A DNA stretch of 64,000 nucleotides from Vandammella animalimorsus (GTDB taxonomy: Bacteria; Pseudomonadota; Gammaproteobacteria; Burkholderiales; Burkholderiaceae_C), in NCBI RefSeq assembly GCF_002285265.1, contig NZ_NSJB01000003.1, positions 62,001 to 126,000 of the forward strand, written 5' to 3'. The notes below the pieces were generated by a model. It worked only from the letters and a program-made list of their open reading frames with translations, did not search any database and was not told where the DNA came from. How positions within the stretch are numbered: position 1 is the stretch's first letter; every line of letters begins with the position of its first letter. Both the position numbers and the translations under genes were made by a program. Below are positions 1 to 10,002 of this stretch, piece by piece.

Positions 1-819
1 GGCGGCCATCTTGTGCTGGTCTTCGTAGCGGATGCCCATGGTCTCGTGGATGCGCCGGTGCAGCATGCGCGAAGGGTTCTCCACCACGATGCTGGTGAAC
101 AGTGAGTTGGGCACGTACAGCGGGCGCTTGTCGAAGGTGCGAATGCGCGTGATGCGCCAGCCGATGTCCTCCACCGTGCCCTCGATCTGGCGGTCGGGCG
201 AGCGGATCCAGTCGCCCACGGTGAAGGGCTTGTCCAGATAAATCATCAGCCCGCCGAAGAAGTTGGCCAGCATGTCCTTGGCGGCAAAGCCAATGGCCAT
301 GCCGCCAATGCCGCCAAAGGCCAGCACGCCCGAGACCGAAAAGCCCAACGTCTGCAAGGCCACCAGCGCCGCGGTGATGACCACCGACAGCCGCAGCAGC
401 TTGCCCACGGCATAGACCGTGGTCTTGTCCACCGGGCGCTTGTTGCGCTGGGCGTCGGTCAGGTTCGCCTCCATGTTGCGGATAAAGCGCAGCACGAACA
501 GCGCCGCAATGGCAATCAGCAACACGCGCCGGACTGCATCCACATGCGCAAACAGCGCATTGCGCTCAATGGCATTGAGCAAGGCCACTGCGGCCGACAG
601 CCCGATGACCCACACCATCAGCCGCAGCGGCAGGCGCGCCGCCTGCAGCAGCGCATCGTCCCAGATCGAGCGCGTATGGCTGGTGACGCGGCCAAAAAAA
701 TCCAGCACCCGCAGCAGCACGAAATTGCAGCACACCGTGGCAAACACAATGGCAAACAACTGCACGGCCCAGATGCTGGGGTCGCTGGAGACCTGAAGAT
801 AAGAAGCAAGCAAACGCAT
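1..819 (-). CDS. MscS-family mechanosensitive ion channel, 3' end outside window
   Basis: The minus-strand frame is open from an ATG at 817-819 to the window edge, giving 273 codons without a stop. The N-terminal part has several hydrophobic segments. It is followed by the glycine/alanine-rich pore-helix pattern GVLAFGGIGGMAIGFAAKD and then the beta-domain start KPFTVGDWI, both hallmarks of small-conductance mechanosensitive channels. The family releases solutes from the cytoplasm under hypo-osmotic shock. The C-terminal end lies beyond position 1, so total length is unknown. It is divergent from the LysE-type gene, with about 170 bp between starts. The family call is firm; the exact subfamily is not determined. 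Confidence 0.9.
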   Translation of the reverse strand, partial: MRLLASYLQVSSDPSIWAVQLFAIVFATVCCNFVLLRVLDFFGRVTSHTRSIWDDALLQAARLPLRLMVWVIGLSAAVALLNAIERNALFAHVDAVRRVLLIAIAALFVLRFIRNMEANLTDAQRNKRPVDKTTVYAVGKLLRLSVVITAALVALQTLGFSVSGVLAFGGIGGMAIGFAAKDMLANFFGGLMIYLDKPFTVGDWIRSPDRQIEGTVEDIGWRITRIRTFDKRPLYVPNSLFTSIVVENPSRMLHRRIHETMGIRYEDQHKMAA

Positions 820-993
820 AGAGAAAAGGTTGAATCACAGTTCGCAATCACAGCCCGAAGGCGCGCCCTGGCGCGTGAGCGGCCCGGCTGCCAGCCAGGC
901 GCAGCGGCCGCGCCCTGTGCCGCCGGGCGGGCGATATTAACCGCGCCATCCATCCATAAAATGCTGGCGCCCCATAGCAATCTGCCCGCCCCC

Positions 994-1662
994 ATGCCTT
1001 CTTCCACCACAACCACTTTTCTCTCCGGCCTGGCGCTGTCGCTGTCGCTCATCATGGCCATTGGGCCGCAAAACGCCCACGTGCTGCGCATGGGGTTGCT
1101 GCGCCAGCACGTGCTGCTCACCGTGCTGATGAGCGTGGCCGCCGACTGCCTGCTGATCTTCATCGGCGTGTACGGGCTGGCGCAGTTCGGCCACATGCCC
1201 GACAAGGTGCATGGCGCGCTGGTCGGCGCCGGCGTGCTGTTCTTGCTGATGTACGGCTGGCAGGCGCTGCAGCGCTTTTGGCGCGCGCAGCGCACGGCGC
1301 GCCACCAGGATGCCGCCGCCCAGGCCATTGATGATCTGGTGCAGGCGCCCGCCGCGCCGCTCATGGGCCGGGGCCAGGCCACGGCCACGGCGCTGGCGTT
1401 TTCCTGCCTCAACCCCCATGCCTGGCTGGACACGGCCGTGCTCATCGGCTCGGCCTCGCTGGCCTATGGCAGCCAGGCCATGGTGTTCGGCCTTGGCGCC
1501 ATGGCCGCATCGCTGCTGTGGTTCACCTGCCTGGGCGGCGCATCGGCCTGGCTGGGCCAGCGCATCAACACGCCACGGCTGTGGATCTGGCTCGATGGCC
1601 TGGTGGCCGTGATGATGTGGGGCCTGGCCTGGTTCCTGGCCCGCAGCCTGTTCAAGTCATAA
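994..1662 (+). CDS. LysE/ArgO-family amino acid exporter
   Basis: This 222-residue inner-membrane protein has about six hydrophobic segments. The N-terminus FLSGLALSLSLIMAIGPQN is the LysE-family signature; the family exports basic amino acids such as lysine or arginine. A second hallmark, SCLNPHAWLDT, resembles the conserved NPxAxLDT motif after the central loop. I chose the ATG at 994 because the protein then begins a few residues before the first membrane segment, as in relatives. An in-frame ATG at 961 and much longer upstream frames are possible but add low-complexity sequence. No clear Shine-Dalgarno is seen. The substrate is inferred from family only. Confidence 0.88.
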   Translation: MPSSTTTTFLSGLALSLSLIMAIGPQNAHVLRMGLLRQHVLLTVLMSVAADCLLIFIGVYGLAQFGHMPDKVHGALVGAGVLFLLMYGWQALQRFWRAQRTARHQDAAAQAIDDLVQAPAAPLMGRGQATATALAFSCLNPHAWLDTAVLIGSASLAYGSQAMVFGLGAMAASLLWFTCLGGASAWLGQRINTPRLWIWLDGLVAVMMWGLAWFLARSLFKS

Positions 1663-1676
1663 CCCAAAGGCACGCC

Positions 1677-2669
1677 ATGCTCATTGCCCCAGCTACCGCC
1701 GCCGAATGCCCGCGCCGCGCCGCCGCGCCCGATGCCCGCCTGGCCGGCCTGCTTGAGCAGGCCAACCGGCCCGATGCCCCGCTGCAATCGGCCCAGCTCA
1801 CGCCCGCACTGGCGCGCGATGGCCTGGCCGGGCTGACCCACTCCCTGTGCGCCCCCGGGCCAGACATCGCCCAGGTGCGCCAGGCCACGCTGCCCGGCGC
1901 CGATGGCCCCATCGCCCTGCGCCTGTACGACCCCGCGCCGGCTGAGGCCAGCCTGCCCATTTGCCTGTATCTGCACGGCGGCGGCCACATGGCCGGCAGC
2001 ATCGCTGTGTACGACCCCATTTGCCGCCGCCTGGCCATGCAGGCGCAATGCCGCGTGCTCGCACTCGAATACCGCCTGGCCCCGGAGCACCCCTACCCGC
2101 AGGGCCTGAAAGACTGCGCACAGGCCCTGGCCGCCCTGCCCGCATGGCTGGCCGCGCAGGGCCTGGCACTGCCAGGGGGGTTGGCCGGTGGGCTGACCGT
2201 GGCCGGCGACTCGGCCGGAGGCGCACTCACTGCCAGCCTGGCCGCACTGGCCCAGCAGCGCGCCGAGCTGCGCTTTGCCCGCCAGATCCTGATCTACCCC
2301 AGCCTGGACTACACCATGGCCCTGCCCTCGATCGAGGAAAACGCCAGCGGCTACCTGCTGGATGCGCGGCGCATCCGCTGGTACTTCGAGCAGTATTTCC
2401 AGAGCGCGCAGCCACCACAGCGCCGCGCCGCCTCGCCCCTGCACATGCCCGCCACCGCCGCGCTGCCGCCCACGCTGCTGTTCACCGCCGGCTTCTGCCC
2501 CCTGCGCGACGAAGGCTATGCCTACGCCCAGCAGCTGCAGGCCCAGGGCGTGCCCTGCACGCACTGGCACCTGCCGGGCATGATCCACGCCTTCATGAAC
2601 ATGCAGGCCCTGGTGCCCGATGCCTGCGATGCGGTCTATCAGCGCATGGGCCAGTTCATGCGGGCTTGA
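1677..2669 (+). CDS. HSL-family alpha/beta hydrolase (esterase/lipase) with altered catalytic-acid motif
   Basis: The 330-residue product has the hormone-sensitive-lipase family layout. The oxyanion-hole motif HGGG is at about residues 100-103, the nucleophile elbow GDSAGG has Ser179, and the C-terminal histidine motif GMIHAF has His304. Members hydrolyse short acyl esters. The catalytic-acid motif normally reads DPLRDEG, but here it is FCPLRDEG, so Cys274 occupies the usual Asp position. Either the enzyme uses another acid or it is impaired. It starts 15 bp after the exporter stop and is probably cotranscribed with it. Family is confident; substrate and activity are unknown. Confidence 0.88.
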   Translation: MLIAPATAAECPRRAAAPDARLAGLLEQANRPDAPLQSAQLTPALARDGLAGLTHSLCAPGPDIAQVRQATLPGADGPIALRLYDPAPAEASLPICLYLHGGGHMAGSIAVYDPICRRLAMQAQCRVLALEYRLAPEHPYPQGLKDCAQALAALPAWLAAQGLALPGGLAGGLTVAGDSAGGALTASLAALAQQRAELRFARQILIYPSLDYTMALPSIEENASGYLLDARRIRWYFEQYFQSAQPPQRRAASPLHMPATAALPPTLLFTAGFCPLRDEGYAYAQQLQAQGVPCTHWHLPGMIHAFMNMQALVPDACDAVYQRMGQFMRA

Positions 2670-2911
2670 GCGTGTCCGCCCAAAGCCTCGGATCGCCAGG
2701 CAATTTGCCGACTTCATGTGTCGCGCAGGGCGCAAAAACTCACAGCAGCGCCTAAACCCTTGATGAACGCGGGCTTCAATCCCGGTTTAAAGGAAGCGGC
2801 CTATCATCGGTCTTTCATGGCGATGGCCTTGGGAAGGTCTGCACAAAATCACCGTGCCGTGTGCCAGGCCTGGTCAGCGCCCTCATTCATCACACTTTGG
2901 AGGATTCCCGT

Positions 2912-3499
2912 ATGAACCGTGCATTCCTGCTGGCGTTTTTGGTTGGTCTTGGCGCCACGGCCTGTGGTGGCGGCTCTGACAGCCCAGCTCCCGCGCCCGC
3001 CCCTGCTCCGGCACCGGCCCCCACGCCAGCGCCGACGCCCGCCCCTACGCCAGCGCCGACACCTGCGCCTGCGCCGGGCCCGCAGCAGCCTGTGGCCGCG
3101 CTGTTTGACTACTCCGGCACCTGGAGGGATCACGATGAGCGTTGTGAATGGAGCCGCGCCGGTTACTACAAATGGGATGTGGATGTGGTGACGAAGAAGT
3201 CCGCCACCTTCTTCGAGCGCCAGGAGCACACGCTGGCCTACAACAACCCGCAGTGCACGGGAGCTCCGCTGCACACCACCCCGAAAGAGGTGGAGTACCT
3301 GAGCGTGGTGGGCCAGGGCCAGCTGGCCGATGGCACGCGCGTGGACTTGATCGACGAGAAGCGCCAGCCCAATGGCCCGGTGGTCGAGAAGTGCGTGGCC
3401 GTCATCCAGGATGGCAAGCTGTTCTCCGAGTGCCATGACGCGCCCCGTGGCTACCCCACGTATGTGGAGCGCCATGAGTGGGACGTGCGCCTGCCCTGA
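2912..3499 (+). CDS. putative lipoprotein with Pro/Ala-rich linker, unknown function
   Basis: The 195-residue product begins with a short lipoprotein signal peptide ending GLGATAC, so lipidation at about Cys17 is likely. A run of Ala-Pro and Thr-Pro dipeptides follows (about residues 24-55), encoded by a simple repetitive DNA stretch near 2985-3078. The remaining ~135 residues form a compact domain with several cysteines and aromatic residues (DYSGTW, CEWSRAGYY) and no family I can name. A good Shine-Dalgarno (GGAGG, 2899-2903) supports the ATG at 2912. A strong hairpin downstream ends the transcript. Likely outer-membrane anchored with the linker spanning outward; this is inference. Confidence 0.75.
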   Translation: MNRAFLLAFLVGLGATACGGGSDSPAPAPAPAPAPAPTPAPTPAPTPAPTPAPAPGPQQPVAALFDYSGTWRDHDERCEWSRAGYYKWDVDVVTKKSATFFERQEHTLAYNNPQCTGAPLHTTPKEVEYLSVVGQGQLADGTRVDLIDEKRQPNGPVVEKCVAVIQDGKLFSECHDAPRGYPTYVERHEWDVRLP

Positions 3500-3572
3500 T
3501 GCTGATCGCCTGATGCCCTTGCCGGCCTGCGCCGGCGCAAGACATCGCAGTGGCCAAAGGCTGCTGCCCAGG

Positions 3573-3617
3573 CATGAAAAAAGCGGCTTGCCCATGGGCA
3601 AAGCCGCTTTTTTCATG
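3573..3617. terminator. bidirectional rho-independent terminator between lipoprotein gene and murA
   Basis: A stem of GCGGCTTGCCC pairing with GGGCAAAGCCGC (one extra A) has six A on the left and six T on the right. It can therefore terminate transcription in both directions. It lies between convergent genes, as expected. Confidence 0.9.
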
Positions 3618-3643
3618 CGCAGGCCCGCGCCATCTTTCACATA

Positions 3644-4924
3644 TCAAGCCGTGCTGCGCTCGATGTCCGCGCCCAGGCCGCGCAGCTTGGCTTCGATGGC
3701 TTCGTAGCCCCTGTCGAGGTGGTGCAGCTCGCCCACGATGGTCTGGCCATCGGCCACCAGGCCGGCGATGACCAGGCAGGCCGAGGCGCGCAGGTCGGTG
3801 GAGCTGACGGCCGCGCCGCTGAGCTGGGCGCCGCCTTCGATGACGGCCACCTTGCCATCGGCCTGGATGTGCGCGCCCAGGCGCGCCAGTTCGCTGACGT
3901 GCATGAAGCGGTTCTCGAAGATGGTTTCGGTGATGGTCGAGGTGCCCTGCGCCACGCAGTTGAGCGCCATGAACTGCGCCTGCATGTCGGTCGGAAAGCC
4001 CGGGTATTCGGTGGTGCGAAAGCTTTGCGCCGTGAGCTTGCCCGACGCCGCGCCCGGGCTGCGCACGCGGATGCCCTGCGCCTGGCACTCGATGTCCACG
4101 CCCATGTCGCGCAGCTTGTCCAGCACCGCGCCCAGGTGCTCGCAGCGCGCGCCGCGCAAGAACACGTCGCCGCCGGTGGCGGCCACGGCGCACAGAAAGG
4201 TGCCCGCTTCGATGCGGTCGGCCACCACGCTGTGGCTGCAGCCCTGCAATTGCTCCACGCCCTGAATGCGCAAGGTGGCGGTGCCATGGCCTTCGATGCG
4301 CGCGCCCATGGCGATGAGCATCTCGGCCAGGTCGATGATTTCGGGCTCCAGCGCGGCATTGCTCAACACGGTCTCGCCCTCGGCCAGCACGGCGGCCATG
4401 AGCAGGTTTTCCGTGCCAGTGACGGTGACCATCTCGGTGGTGATGTGCGCGCCGCGCAGCCGCGACATGCCCTGGGGCAGACGCGCGACGATGTTGCCGT
4501 GCTCGACCGCGATCTCCGCACCCATGGCCTGCAGGCCGCGGATGTGCTGGTCCACCGGGCGCGAGCCGATGGCGCAGCCGCCGGGCAGGGCCACGGTGGC
4601 GCGGCCGGCGCGCGCCATCAGCGGCCCCAGCGCCAGGATGGAGGCGCGCATGCTGCGCACCAGCTCATAAGGGGCTTCGGGCTCGCCCAGCTGTTGCGCC
4701 CGCAAGCGCACCGTACCCTGGGCATCGTGCTCGGCCTGCACGCCCATGTGCTGCAGCAGCTGCAGCATGGTGCGCACGTCCTGCAAGCGCGGCACGTTGT
4801 GCAGCGTCACGGCCTCGCTGGTGAGCAAGGCGGCGCACAGCAGCGGCAGCGCCGCATTCTTGGCGCCGGAGATGGGCACTTCGCCTTGCAGGGCGCGACC
4901 GCCACGGATCAACAGTTGTTGCAT
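3644..4924 (-). CDS. murA: UDP-N-acetylglucosamine 1-carboxyvinyltransferase
   Basis: This is the first committed cytoplasmic step of peptidoglycan synthesis: transfer of enolpyruvate from PEP to UDP-GlcNAc. The 426-residue length matches the family (~420). The N-terminal SGAKNA motif has the conserved Lys22, and the flexible-loop catalytic cysteine is Cys117 in [12 protein letters not shown]; fosfomycin-sensitive MurA enzymes carry this Cys. The ATG at 4924 gives the canonical short start before LLIRGG. ibaG/bolA lies 23 bp upstream in the same direction, the usual betaproteobacterial order. Histidine biosynthesis genes often found downstream of murA are absent here. Confidence 0.97.
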   Translation of the reverse strand: MQQLLIRGGRALQGEVPISGAKNAALPLLCAALLTSEAVTLHNVPRLQDVRTMLQLLQHMGVQAEHDAQGTVRLRAQQLGEPEAPYELVRSMRASILALGPLMARAGRATVALPGGCAIGSRPVDQHIRGLQAMGAEIAVEHGNIVARLPQGMSRLRGAHITTEMVTVTGTENLLMAAVLAEGETVLSNAALEPEIIDLAEMLIAMGARIEGHGTATLRIQGVEQLQGCSHSVVADRIEAGTFLCAVAATGGDVFLRGARCEHLGAVLDKLRDMGVDIECQAQGIRVRSPGAASGKLTAQSFRTTEYPGFPTDMQAQFMALNCVAQGTSTITETIFENRFMHVSELARLGAHIQADGKVAVIEGGAQLSGAAVSSTDLRASACLVIAGLVADGQTIVGELHHLDRGYEAIEAKLRGLGADIERSTA

Positions 4925-4947
4925 GGTGTTTGTTCAATCGGCAGAGG

Positions 4948-5196
4948 TTATTGCGCGTCCTGCTGGGCTTGCCATTGCGCGGGCGTGAGCGTTTTCATCG
5001 ACAGGGCGTGCACTTCATCGGTGTGCAGGCGCTGGCCCAAGGTGGCATAGACCAGACGCTGGCGCTGGATCAGACTCAAGCCTTCGAAGGCGGGTGAGAC
5101 GATGGTGGCAAACCAATGGCGGCCATCGCCTTGCAGCTCGATGTGCTGGCATTCAAGGCCTTGCTGGATCAGCAATTGAAGTTCTTCGGCGGTCAT
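4948..5196 (-). CDS. ibaG: BolA/IbaG-family protein
   Basis: This 82-residue BolA-fold protein has the conserved pattern GDGRHWFATIVSPAFEGLS and a C-terminal LHTDEVHALSMKT segment typical of IbaG (YrbA). The family partners with monothiol glutaredoxins in Fe-S cluster handling and acid-stress responses. It sits between a YadGH-type ABC transporter and murA, the standard location in proteobacteria. The start at 5196 is an ATG. Assignment to IbaG rather than BolA rests mainly on gene context and length. Confidence 0.9.
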   Translation of the reverse strand: MTAEELQLLIQQGLECQHIELQGDGRHWFATIVSPAFEGLSLIQRQRLVYATLGQRLHTDEVHALSMKTLTPAQWQAQQDAQ

Positions 5197-5260
5197 GACA
5201 GGGCAATGTGTGTGTGGATGAACGTGGCGTGGGCAGCAGGCCGCTGGCGGCGCGCGGCCA

Positions 5261-6058
5261 TCAATGGCGGATTTTGTAGCCGATCTTGAGCAGGTGCAGC
5301 GCCAACCAGCTGGCCAGCGCCCAGGCGCCGCCGGTGATGGCCAGGCTCAGCAGCGGCGAGAAATCGCTGTGGCCCAAAAAGCCGTAACGGAAACCGTCGA
5401 TCATGTAGAAGAACGGGTTGAGGTGGCTGATGGCCTGCCACAGCGGCGGCAGCGAGCCGATGGAGTAGAACACGCCGGAGAGAAAGGTCATCGGCATGAT
5501 GAGAAAGTTCTGGAACGCGGCGAGCTGATCGAACTTATCGGCCCACAGCCCGGCGATCAGGCCCAGCGTGCCCAGCAGGCCAGCGCCGATGATGGCAAAC
5601 AGCAGCGCCCACAGCGGATGGGCCAGGCTCAAGGAGGCGAACAGCAGCGTCACCAGCATCACCCCCAACCCAACGGCCAGGCCGCGCAGGATGGAGGAGC
5701 CGACAAAGGCCACATACCAGGCGCGATGCGACAGCGGCGTGAGCAGCAAGAACACCAGATTGCCGGTGATCTTGCTCTGGATCAGCGAGGAGGAGCTGTT
5801 GGCAAACGCGTTTTGCAACACGCTCATCATCACCAGGCCAGGCACCAAAAAGCTGGTGTAGTTCAGCCCGCCATAGACGGTGACGCGGCCATCGAGCACG
5901 TGGCCGAAGATCATCAGATACAGCAGCGCCGTGAGCACCGGCGCGGCGATGGTCTGAAAGGCCACGCGCCAAAAGCGCTGGACTTCTTTGATCAGCAGCA
6001 TCTGCCAGCCAAAGGAAGGTGGGGCGGGGGTCGGGGGCATGTTCGATGGAAAAGGCAA
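5261..6058 (-). CDS. ABC-2 type transporter permease (YadH-like)
   Basis: The 265-residue polytopic protein has about six membrane segments and the ABC-2 permease hallmark near residues 185-225: a hydrophobic stretch with FLSGVFYSIGSLP followed by NPFFYMIDGFRYG. It pairs with the ATPase encoded just upstream (58 bp gap). YadGH-type exporters are common beside ibaG and murA, but their substrate is not known. The ATG at 6058 precedes a short soluble N-terminus. An internal ATG six codons later (MPPTP) is an alternative start. Confidence 0.9.
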   Translation of the reverse strand: MPFPSNMPPTPAPPSFGWQMLLIKEVQRFWRVAFQTIAAPVLTALLYLMIFGHVLDGRVTVYGGLNYTSFLVPGLVMMSVLQNAFANSSSSLIQSKITGNLVFLLLTPLSHRAWYVAFVGSSILRGLAVGLGVMLVTLLFASLSLAHPLWALLFAIIGAGLLGTLGLIAGLWADKFDQLAAFQNFLIMPMTFLSGVFYSIGSLPPLWQAISHLNPFFYMIDGFRYGFLGHSDFSPLLSLAITGGAWALASWLALHLLKIGYKIRH

Positions 6059-6115
6059 AGAGCAAGAGGGGCTGGGGTGGCGCCAGGCCTGGCGGCCAGC
6101 GCGGGCAGGATGGGG

Positions 6116-7042
6116 TCAGTGGCCGCTGCCGTCTGGCGACTCGCCCATGATGGAGACGAACACATCTTCCAGATCGGCGCGGCGGATTTCCATGTCCTGC
6201 AGCTGCACACCCGCTTCGCGCAGCTGCGCCAGCAGCCGCTCCACATCACCGGGCTCGCGCGCCGGAATCTGCACCACGCGGCCAGTCACGCGCGCCTGTG
6301 CCGCCAAGGCCTCGGGCAGCGGCTGATCGGTTTTGAACTGCAACACGCTTTGCGTGGCGGCCGCCAGCAAGGCGGTGGTGTCTTCCAGAGCGATGATGCG
6401 GCCGCGCTTGAGCATGGCAATGCGATGGCACAGGGCCTCGGCCTCCTCCAGGTAATGGGTGGTCAGCAGCACCGTATGGCCTTCGCGGTTGAGGCGGTCG
6501 ATGAAGTGCCACAGCGTCTGGCGCAGCTCCACATCGACACCGGCGGTGGGCTCGTCCAGCACGATGATCGGCGGCTTGTGCACCAGCGCCTGCGCCACCA
6601 GCACGCGGCGCTTCATGCCGCCCGAGAGCTGGCGCATGTTGGCATCGGCCTTGTCGCTCAGCCCCAGGTGGTGCAACAGCTCGTCGATCCAGGCCTCATT
6701 GCGGCGCACGCCGAAATAGCCGGACTGAAAACGCAGCGTCTCGCGCACTGAGAAGAACGGGTCGAAGGCCAGCTCCTGCGGCACGATGCCCAGCCGGCGG
6801 CGCGCCTGGGCGTAGTCTTGCTGCACGTCAAAACCCTGCACCGTCACCGTGCCCGAGGTGGCCTTGGCCAGCCCGGCCAGAATGGCAATCAGCGAGGTCT
6901 TGCCCGCGCCGTTGGGCCCCAACAGGCCGAGAAATTCGCCTTCGCGGATCTCCAGGCTGACCTCATGCAAGGCCTGGAACGGGCCGCGCGGCGTGGGGTA
7001 GATCTTGCTGACGGACTGAAAGGAAACGGCGGCATGGGTCAT
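6116..7042 (-). CDS. ABC transporter ATP-binding protein (YadG-like)
   Basis: The 308-residue ATPase shows Walker A GPNGAGKTS (about residues 42-50), the signature LSGGMKRR and Walker B IIVLDEPTAGVD. A ~70-residue C-terminal extension is typical of exporters of the ABC-2 class. I chose the ATG at 7042 because it gives MTHAAVSFQSVSKIYP, which starts directly with the first beta strand. Longer upstream frames run into the divergent gene. It forms an operon with the permease, ibaG and murA. Confidence 0.93.
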   Translation of the reverse strand: MTHAAVSFQSVSKIYPTPRGPFQALHEVSLEIREGEFLGLLGPNGAGKTSLIAILAGLAKATSGTVTVQGFDVQQDYAQARRRLGIVPQELAFDPFFSVRETLRFQSGYFGVRRNEAWIDELLHHLGLSDKADANMRQLSGGMKRRVLVAQALVHKPPIIVLDEPTAGVDVELRQTLWHFIDRLNREGHTVLLTTHYLEEAEALCHRIAMLKRGRIIALEDTTALLAAATQSVLQFKTDQPLPEALAAQARVTGRVVQIPAREPGDVERLLAQLREAGVQLQDMEIRRADLEDVFVSIMGESPDGSGH

Positions 7043-7139
7043 GGTGGGCGCCGATTGTAGGTCAAGGCCTTGCCCTGCCGCCTTGCGCATCTGCGGCCAG
7101 GCACGGATCGGCCGGGGCAACCGATACAATGCCCCGCGC

Positions 7140-7732
7140 ATGACATCCACAGGCCCAGCCGCCGCTGCCTGCTCCCCCATCTCTCCAGCCATTTTCGTGC
7201 CTGCCTCACCCGCTGCGCCATCCCGGCCCGCATCTCTGCCCACCGCTTCGCCCACCGCCCGGCCCAAGCGGCAGCGCACACGGTCATGGCTGAGTGGCGG
7301 CGCCAGCCACGTCCGCTACGACCATCGCCAGCGCCCTGCGCGGCTGGATGTGCGCTGCCCGCGCTGCGGCCGGCGCGCGCTGGCCGCGCCGCCGGCGGCC
7401 CTGCTCGATGCCATGCCCGATGCGCGCATCGCCACTGACGGCAATGCCTTGTGGGACCAACCGTTTGACCTGCGCTGCACCGCCTGCCTGTATCGCGCGC
7501 AAGGCGTGGCCTACGGCCAGTTGCCCCCGCTGTTTCACCAAATCAGCGTGGGCGGCCGCACCCTGTGGGCCTGGAACAGCGGGCACCTGGACATGATTGC
7601 CCAGGCCCTGCAAGGCCAGGACGTGCGCCGCCACCCCTATGGCTTTTTTGCCACCTACATCCAGCGTGGTTGGATGCAGTGGCGCAAAAAATTCATCCAC
7701 GCCATTTCCCAACACCAACGAAAGCACAGCAC

Positions 7733-7736
<4 letters not shown>
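7140..7736 (+). CDS. hypothetical protein with two CxxC motifs (zinc-ribbon-like)
   Basis: The 198-residue product has a low-complexity Ala/Pro/Ser-rich N-terminus. A domain with two CxxC pairs follows (CPRC and CTAC, about 40 residues apart) that looks like a structural zinc site. The C-terminus is aromatic and basic ([12 protein letters not shown]). The function is not recognised. Its stop overlaps the leuB start by ATGA (7733-7736), which supports it as a real, translationally coupled gene. A TACAAT -10-like hexamer at 7125-7130 lies only ~10 bp before the ATG, so the message may be nearly leaderless or the true start may lie downstream (a GTG near 7197 is in frame). Confidence 0.65.
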
Positions 7737-8800
<1,064 letters not shown>

Positions 8801-8844
8801 GAGTCTATTCAAGGCACACACGCCAGCCGCAGCATCAGAACGCC

Positions 8845-9528
8845 ATGAACAACGCCCTGCCCCCAGCGCCAGAGTCGCCCCAGCCCGCCGCCCAGGACCA
8901 CACCACCAGCCCCGGCCCGGTCGGCCAGCTCTCGGCCAGCGAAGTGCTGGTGCAACTGCTGGCGCGGCTGGACAAGCCCTCGTTCTCGGTGCGCGAGCTC
9001 ATGGCCTTGATGGGCGACAAGGGCCTGCTGATGCTTTGCGCGCTCATGACGCTGCCCTTCCTTTTCCCGGTCTCCATCCCGGGCGTGTCCACCGTGTTCG
9101 GCTGCGCCATCTTGCTCATTGCGCTGTCCATCAGCCTGGGCCGGCTGCCCTGGCTGCCGCCCTTCATCGCCGACCGCCAGCTCAGCGCCGAGCGGCTGCG
9201 CCCGGTGCTGCAACGCGGCCTGGGCGTGCTGCGCAGGCTGGATGCCATCCTCAAGCCGCTGCGCATGCACCGCCTCACCGGCGGGCCCATGCGCAACCTC
9301 AACGGCCTGGCCATCATGTTTGCCGCCGTGCTGCTGATGCTGCCGCTGAGCCTGGTGCCGTTCTCCAACACCCTGCCGGGCATCGCCATCTTGTTGCTGT
9401 CGCTGGGCGTAGCCCAGCGCGACGGCCTGCTGGTGCTGGGCGGCTACCTGGTCACGCTGGGCTCGGTGGTGTACTTCGCACTGCTGGCCTGGGCAGCCTG
9501 GAAGGCCGGCAGCCATTTCTTCATCTGA
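8845..9528 (+). CDS. ExoD-like exopolysaccharide synthesis membrane protein
   Basis: The 227-residue product has a soluble ~45-residue N-terminus. The motif FSVRELMALMGDKGLLMLCALMTLPF follows in two parts with the PGVSTVFG turn, and several membrane segments come after; this matches the ExoD family. In rhizobia, ExoD affects exopolysaccharide production and alkaline tolerance, but in free-living relatives its role is unclear. It lies 44 bp after leuB and may share its transcript. The start is the ATG at 8845. Confidence 0.85.
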   Translation: MNNALPPAPESPQPAAQDHTTSPGPVGQLSASEVLVQLLARLDKPSFSVRELMALMGDKGLLMLCALMTLPFLFPVSIPGVSTVFGCAILLIALSISLGRLPWLPPFIADRQLSAERLRPVLQRGLGVLRRLDAILKPLRMHRLTGGPMRNLNGLAIMFAAVLLMLPLSLVPFSNTLPGIAILLLSLGVAQRDGLLVLGGYLVTLGSVVYFALLAWAAWKAGSHFFI

Positions 9529-10002
9529 ACGGAACGCGCCCGCGCGCCCCATACCCTGGCACAGGCACAAGCCAGCAAGGCGGCGCGCCCACACCCCAGG
9601 CCGTGATTCGCCCCCGCATCACGACTTGCCTCCAAAGCCCAGTGCAGGCAGAGCATTGTGCGGTCTGGGCGGGGACATCGGGCTGCCAGGGGCCAATGCC
9701 ACCGCCTCCCGTCAAGCCTGGCGCTTGCCCGGCAAGGCTTTGCAGCACGCTCAATCGACCCGAGGCCATGCACGGGCAGCCCATGCGGGAGGGGGGTTGA
9801 GCAAGCTCTGCGCCAGGGATTGACCCTGCCATGCCCCCCAAAAAAAACTGCCCCGCAAAAGCGGGGCAGGCATGACGGGGAAAATGACTCACGCAAAAAC
9901 GCGATCCATTTCAAATGACAGGCCCGAAGGCCATCAACATGCTTGCCGGGCAAGCCTCTGAAAGACAGGGCCTGTCATCTCCTTCCGCCGGCCAAAGCGC
10001 GA
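9529..10002. other. intergenic region between convergent genes, no gene seen
   Basis: These 474 bp lie between ExoD and the convergent secreted-protein gene. Only the minus-strand terminator at 9840-9869 is clear. A 13-bp near-palindrome (CTTGCCCGGCAAG near 9724) recurs as its reverse complement near 9943. Short frames here have no recognisable product. Confidence 0.6.
9840..9869 (-). terminator. rho-independent terminator of the IPTL-CTERM protein gene
   Basis: Stem CTGCCCCGC pairs with GCGGGGCAG around an AAAA loop. Eight A at 9840-9847 become a U-tract on the minus-strand transcript. It lies ~135 bp downstream of the minus-strand stop. Confidence 0.85.

Noticed and set aside
544-993. Long N-terminal extension of the LysE-type exporter
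   Set aside because: The extension overlaps the MscS gene and is low complexity; the membrane core begins just after ATG 994.
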